64,000 nucleotides of DNA. Origin: Sphagnum compactum. Taxonomy: Eukaryota > Bryophyta > Sphagnopsida > Sphagnales. The stretch spans positions 5,439,577 through 5,503,576 of the forward strand of contig OZ234499.1 in assembly GCA_965153455.1 (NCBI GenBank), given 5' to 3'. Position 1 is the stretch's first letter; every line of letters begins with the position of its first letter. The notes under the pieces were generated by a model. That model was not told the origin of the DNA and ran no database searches. It worked only from the letters and a program-made list of their open reading frames with translations. This document shows positions 58,872-64,000 of this stretch, piece by piece. Position numbers and translations under genes: made by a program.

Positions 58872-59709
58872 CCCCCTCTCACTCTCTAAGGGTCAATCTT
58901 TCTTCTCCAAGTTTTAATTATGGTTCATGAGTGTTTTGGTCCATTGTCGGTCTCTGCACACACTATTGACAATGGCCAGTGCCCTTCAAGTGTTGACCCG
59001 CCTCCTGACGGGAATTCTCCAATTTTTGAAACCCATGTTGCATATGACTTGTATAGTCAAGCTATTGATGGCTTGACCTTATGGCAATCTCTTCTCCTAA
59101 CACTATGGATGTTTGTGATTTTCTTCCACAAGCTATTGACTTTTATTGCTACCTTTTTTGGTAGAAAATCTTCCAAATAGCTGCAACATCATGATGGAGA
59201 AATCTAGCTTCCCCCTCTAAATCCAATGATTGTCTCATCTTCACTACATCCCTGATTGTGAGTGAGCATCCTCAAGTCAATCTTGACATAAACCTTCTCC
59301 CTCCATTGTTAAACCAAATTGTGAAAAACCATCTTTGGCTTAAGTTTCCATTGTCTCCTTTGTTATGGCAACTTCAACAAGTCAACAGAAGCTAATATTC
59401 CTTTGTTGCAGACACATTCAAGTGGCAAGCATTCAACGTAATGTGTATCAATCAAAGATTATTTGCACAAACTTCAACTCAATGGTTGGCGCCAAATCTC
59501 TCTCACAGAAAGATTAAAAGGGGAATGAAAGATTTTACAAAGATTTTTAAATCTTCAAGAAGAGACTTCTAATGCATTATATCTTGACATAGAAAGTTAT
59601 TATGCAAATAGTTGTTTTACAAAAGATTTTTCCACAGATACTTCTACTAGCTCCAGCTATTATATTCCTTATCCCATTCCATATGAAAGGAAGAAACAAC
59701 TTAGTAGAT

Positions 59710-62700
59710 TAAATTAGATAAGTACATGTTCTCAATTTTGGGCGTTGAGCTCTTTCTTTTGACTTTTGATTTGTTGAAGATTACATAGACCAAGAGCTTC
59801 TCAAAATAAGAGAAATTTTTGTTTTCCTAAAGGTTTTGTAAAAATGTATGCTACTTGATCACCAATAGGAATATGATTAAGTTCAATCTCACCAATTAAC
59901 AATTTTTCTCTAATAAAGTGATAATGAACTTCTATGTGCTTTGTTTGTGCGTGAAAAACAGGATTGTTAGAATTTTGATACTACTAGAATTATCACACCA
60001 AATTTGGGTCGCCTTCCTTATGAGGAATCTTAGTTCCCTAATCAGGTTTTGAAACCACATGGACTCTTTCGTACCTTCAATAATTGTTCGATATTTGGCT
60101 TCAGTTGATGAGAGGGCTATTATTGGTTGTCACATTTTTGACCAAGTGATAATTGATTGACCAAAGTGAAATGCATATCCAACAGTTGATCTACTAGTAT
60201 TAGTATCACAAGCCCAATCTGCATCTATGAAGCCTTCAAGCTTGACTTCTCCAGTTGAAGTGAACATCAACCCAAAACCAATTGTTCCACGAAAATACCT
60301 AAATATCCCTTTGACTGCTTCCATGTGTGGTTTTTGTGGGCTAGCTATATATCCACTAACCACTCCCACAATATAGGATATGTCAGGTCATCTGTTGGTG
60401 AGATAAATTAATTTCCCCACCATTTTCTAGTACAAATGAATGTCCACATGCTTTTCACCCATGTCAGCTGAAAGCTTGGAGTTCTTTGCCATTGGTGTAG
60501 GACTGGTGTTGCATTCATATAGACCAAGCTCCTTAAATGTGAGGCGAACATAACCTCTTTAGGTCATGAAGATGCCTAAAGGAAAATAGAAGAATTCTAC
60601 TTGAAAATAGAACTCCATGCCTCCAAGTTGAGACATCTTGAATCTATTGATGAGTTGTCTAGTGATCCATTCAATCCTCTTTGTATGATTTCCTATTAGG
60701 AACAAGTCATCCACATAAATGACTAGAATGACCACTTTTCCATCTTCATGCATGTAGTACAAATTGTGATCCATGGAGCTCTTAAGCAATCCTTGTTGTT
60801 TGAAGTAGTTGTCAATTTCTTCATTCCATGCCCTTAGCGTTTGTCTTAGTCCATACAATGACTTCAACAGCTTACACACCTTTTCTTCTTGTCCTAGCAC
60901 CTCAAAGCCCTCAAGTTAGACCACATACACTTCCTCCTTCAATTTACCATTCAAAAATGTTGTTTTCACATCTAGGTGTGAAAGCCTCCATTTATATTGA
61001 GTAGCAAGTGCTACCAATGTTCTAAAAGTACCCCATTTTACCACAAGAGCAAATGTGTCTTCATAATCAAAGCCTTCCACTTGCTCACAGCCCCTTGCCA
61101 CAAGTCTAGCTTTGTGTTTGACATGTGTTCCATTAGCTCTTGTTTTTTGTTTAAAGACCCATTTGGAAAAGATAGGATTTTTTTTCTTGGAAGTAAGTCC
61201 ACCAATATCCATGTCCCATTTTCTTGGATAGAATCCATTTATTCATGGATGGCCTTCATCCACCTTGGGTCTCCAATAGCTTCTACAAAAGTTTTGGGCT
61301 CTTCATCTCCACTCTCTTTTTCACAATCGGCAATGGCAATGTAGTGATCCAATCTTCGAGGAGCTCTTCGATCTCAAGAAGGAGGTTTTCTTGGTATAAA
61401 TTTTTGTTGAACTATATGTGGAAAGTTATTTGGGGTGTATAGTGGAACAAATTCATCTACAAGAACTGGTTCTTCTAACTCTTGTGGGGATGAGGTTAAA
61501 CCACTTTAAGTTGAAGATGCAGACTATGTCCTAGGTGTAGATTCATCATTGCTAGGTTCAATTGGCTCACCATCATGGACTTCATCACTATTATTGGTCT
61601 CAAGAAAAGATATTAGATTTGGTGGAAACACTATATCCAACCTAGAGACATTTGGTTTTGCTGAAAAACCAAATTGGGGATTCATAAAAAAGGACATTTC
61701 TAGACACAATGATTTTTTATAACAAAGGACTATAACACCTAAAGTCTTTTATTTCTGAGTCACACCCAATGAATGTTGTTTTGATGGCCTTTGCATCTAA
61801 TTTTTTTTTTCTTCCTTATCAACATGTACGTATGCTAAACTACCAAAGATTTTTAAATGGTTAAGATCAGGTGTTTTACTTATGAATCTTTCAAATGGGG
61901 TTTTTCCTAAGTTCACCCTTGTGGGCGATCAATTCACAAGGTAGTTTGCTGTATTTATAACCTCTACCCATAGGAAATGTGGGGCTTTACTTGCTTGAAT
62001 CATGCATCTTGCCCTCTCCATCAACGTCCAATTTTTTCTTTCTGCAATTCGATTGGAGTGAGGTGTTCTCACTTGACTTAGTTGCAGAGATTTTGGTCCA
62101 AGAATTCCTAAAATTCCTTAGATAGGAATTCACCACTTCGATCACTTCGGAATGATTTGAACTTTTTACCTATGATTATTTCAACTGTAGATTTGAACTT
62201 CATGGAAGTCAAAAAAAACTTCATTCTTTTGTTGTAAAAAAAATACCCAAGTGTAGCGACTAAAATCATCAATGAATGTGACAAAGTATTTCTTTCCACC
62301 AAATGATGGAACTTGAAGTGGTCCATAGACATCTGAATGAATGAGGTCAAATGTTGCATTTGAGCAGGAATTAATTAATCTCGGTGCTCTCTCTCTATGT
62401 TGTTTTCCAAGCTGACAACCTTCATAGACTGTTTGCAAAAGGAAGAATAGGGAGTTCTGTGGCCAAACTATTTGTACTAAGGTAGTGGACTACTCTATGT
62501 TTAGGTGAGCTAGTTGTTTATGCCAGAGATCAACCATATCTGACACTTCTCCCATCAAAGCAATATGTTCAAGGTTTTTAGCACAATATGTTTCACTTGC
62601 TACAGTTGTAGTTTCAAGTTTGTACAGACCATTTCTCTCTCTTACTCCTCTAACAACTACAACTCCTTGCTTATTAAACAGAAAACACTCACTGACATAA

Positions 62701-63891
62701 AATATGGCTATCAAACCTTTGTCAATTAGACTTCCTACAGAAAGAAATTTTTTGTGTAGGCCAGATATATAAAGTACATCCTCAATTTTTTTTATTTCTC
62801 CAGTCGGAAAATGGAAAATTAGATCACCCTTTCCTTGAACAAGATGGGAGTTGCCACATGTGGACTTGATGTTTTGAGACTCTACAGAAGCCTTGACATG
62901 ATTTAAAGCTTTTACACTTCTAGTCACATGTTTATTAACAATGTACTAAGGTTCACCTTTAGCTTCAACAGCAAGAGCTATAAGTGTTTCTTCAAACAAA
63001 TCAATTGCATAAGCTGGATGTGCTATTAGTTTTTTATTGTCATGATGCGATGTGTCATCTCCATTTGACATTGCAAATGTTTGGTTGGAGTCGATCCTAC
63101 TTGCTTGGACTAGTGGCAACTTGATTGGGCATCGTCACTAGTAGTGACCTTCTTGTCCACAACGATTGCATGCTCCTACTTTGGGCCCACATGCGAAGTT
63201 GGTCCTTTGATAATATTTGCCACCTCTTCGATTTTGTAGCACATGTTTGAACTTCACAATCAAGGCTTCTTCATCGCCTATTCGTCGACTCTTATTTTGA
63301 AACCAGTTTTCTTCCAATTGGAGTCTCCCTATTAGTTCTTCAAGTGTAAACAATTCTTTCTCACTAGAGATCACATGTACAAACGTATCATAGCTTTCAG
63401 GGAGAACATTGATGATTTGTTCCACCATGATATTCTCATTTAGTTCATCTTCAAATTCAGCCATTTGATTTATCAATTTTCTCATTTCCTATAAAAAGGT
63501 TCCCACATATGCTCTTTCTTCCATCTAAAGATGGGAGAACTTGTTACGAATCATAAATCTCTTTGCATTATTCTTTGCACCATATAAGGATTATAATGTG
63601 TCCCAACATTCCTTTGGACCATTGATATTCATGATGTAAAGTACCACTTGGTCCTTAGCTGAAAGTTTAAGAATAGAAAGAGCCTTCCTATTCTGCTTTT
63701 TGAGAGCTTCTTCATCTGAAATTAGAGATGTTGCAACCTTTTATTTGGAACCAAGGATTCCTTCAAGAGGCTTTATTAGATCCCATAGATCCTCATGCTC
63801 TAAAATTATCTACACTTTAAATTTCCAAAGAGTAATTAGCTAACCCTTCCAACTTATTTACCTCAAAGATTGAATTTTCAAGACTTGACAT
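59710..63891 (-). pseudogene. Copia gag-pol relic
   Basis: The start ATG at 63891 opens MSSLENSIFEVNKLEG. gag continues through LPESYDTFVHVISSEKEL to a CNRCGQEGHY zinc knuckle (about 63150), near which the frame stops. Next come the GAG-pre-integrase motif LWHKQLAHLN (about 62500), integrase blocks (IHSDVYGPLQVPSFGGKKYF, FIDDFSRYTWVF, SFRSDRSGEF), reverse transcriptase (KHKARLVARGCEQVEGFDYE, the catalytic IYVDDLFLIG) and RNase H (FIDADWACDTNTSRSTVGYA, then SSTEAKY). The product is split by numerous stops and frameshifts, so the copy is non-autonomous. Confidence 0.85.
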
Positions 63892-64000
63892 GGTGAGCTT
63901 ACTTGTTGAAAAAACAAAATTGAAAATAGGTTCGATACATAACTCACACTATTAGTGTCTATTTTTTGTCCCTTTTGTTATGGTGGAACAAGGCTCACAC

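Larger units (their letters stand above)
58603..64000 (-). mobile_element. Ty1/copia LTR retrotransposon, minus strand, 5' LTR outside window
   Basis: Order on the minus strand is gag, protease/integrase region, reverse transcriptase, RNase H, then a 3' non-coding stretch, a polypurine tract and the LTR start. The body is open-frame relics with several stops and frameshifts. The left end of the LTR is not certain and no matching 5' LTR is in the window. Confidence 0.8.

Noticed and set aside
58920-59180. 86-codon plus-strand frame with a hydrophobic end
   Set aside because: It lies antisense in the copia 3' region between pol and the LTR, with no known family and no supporting signals.

Overview
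This is a nuclear genome window from a land plant. The spliceosomal introns, a plastid-type NADPH-thioredoxin reductase C (NTRC) gene, plant CACTA, hAT and Ty1/copia transposons, and plant-type RHM, E2 and GH3 gene fragments all point that way. Low gene density, AT-rich spacers and long nested transposons suggest a large genome. A non-seed plant (fern, lycophyte or bryophyte) is my guess from protein flavour, not a demonstrated fact.

Layout. 1-792: A-rich repeat. 793-1859: right end of a CACTA element (copy A). 1860-4433: part of a second CACTA family with TTGCGA-type repeats and a minus-strand accessory gene. 4434-30330: what I read as one 25.9 kb CACTA element (copy B). It has a left TIR, a 110-bp G-box/palindrome array, a minus-strand Transposase_24-type accessory gene, captured host fragments (GH3 glucosidase, unknown proteins), a plus-strand TNP2-type transposase broken by several stops and a frameshift, an RHM (UDP-rhamnose synthase) pseudogene, an E2 ubiquitin-conjugating enzyme pseudogene, and a right end that lacks the last four bases of its TIR. 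30331-32416: 3' part of another CACTA transposase, ending in TTGCGA repeats and a TIR. It may be the other half of the 1860-4433 element, split by copy B.

32417-38029: AT-rich DNA with one unknown repeat-type coding relic (about 34.95-35.70 kb). 38030-38500: seven-copy 74-bp tandem array upstream of NTRC. 38696-43885: NTRC, ten exons that join in frame to 564 residues plus stop, with every key motif intact. 45634-47865 (minus): a four-exon gene for a 590-residue C2H2-type zinc-finger protein, also fully in frame. These are the only two intact genes I can support.

49.3-53.6 kb: AT-rich spacer with homopolymers and diverged repeats. 53.6-54.24 kb: degenerate minisatellite. 54.9-57.2 kb: hAT transposase pseudogene with a BED finger. 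58.6-64.0 kb: degenerate Ty1/copia element on the minus strand, with PPT, a probable 3' LTR, pol and gag; its 5' LTR lies beyond the window.

The most interesting part is the nested CACTA complex. Copy A carries the same E2 3'-flanking sequence next to its TIR as copy B does, which argues that host-gene capture happened inside this transposon family and was then propagated.
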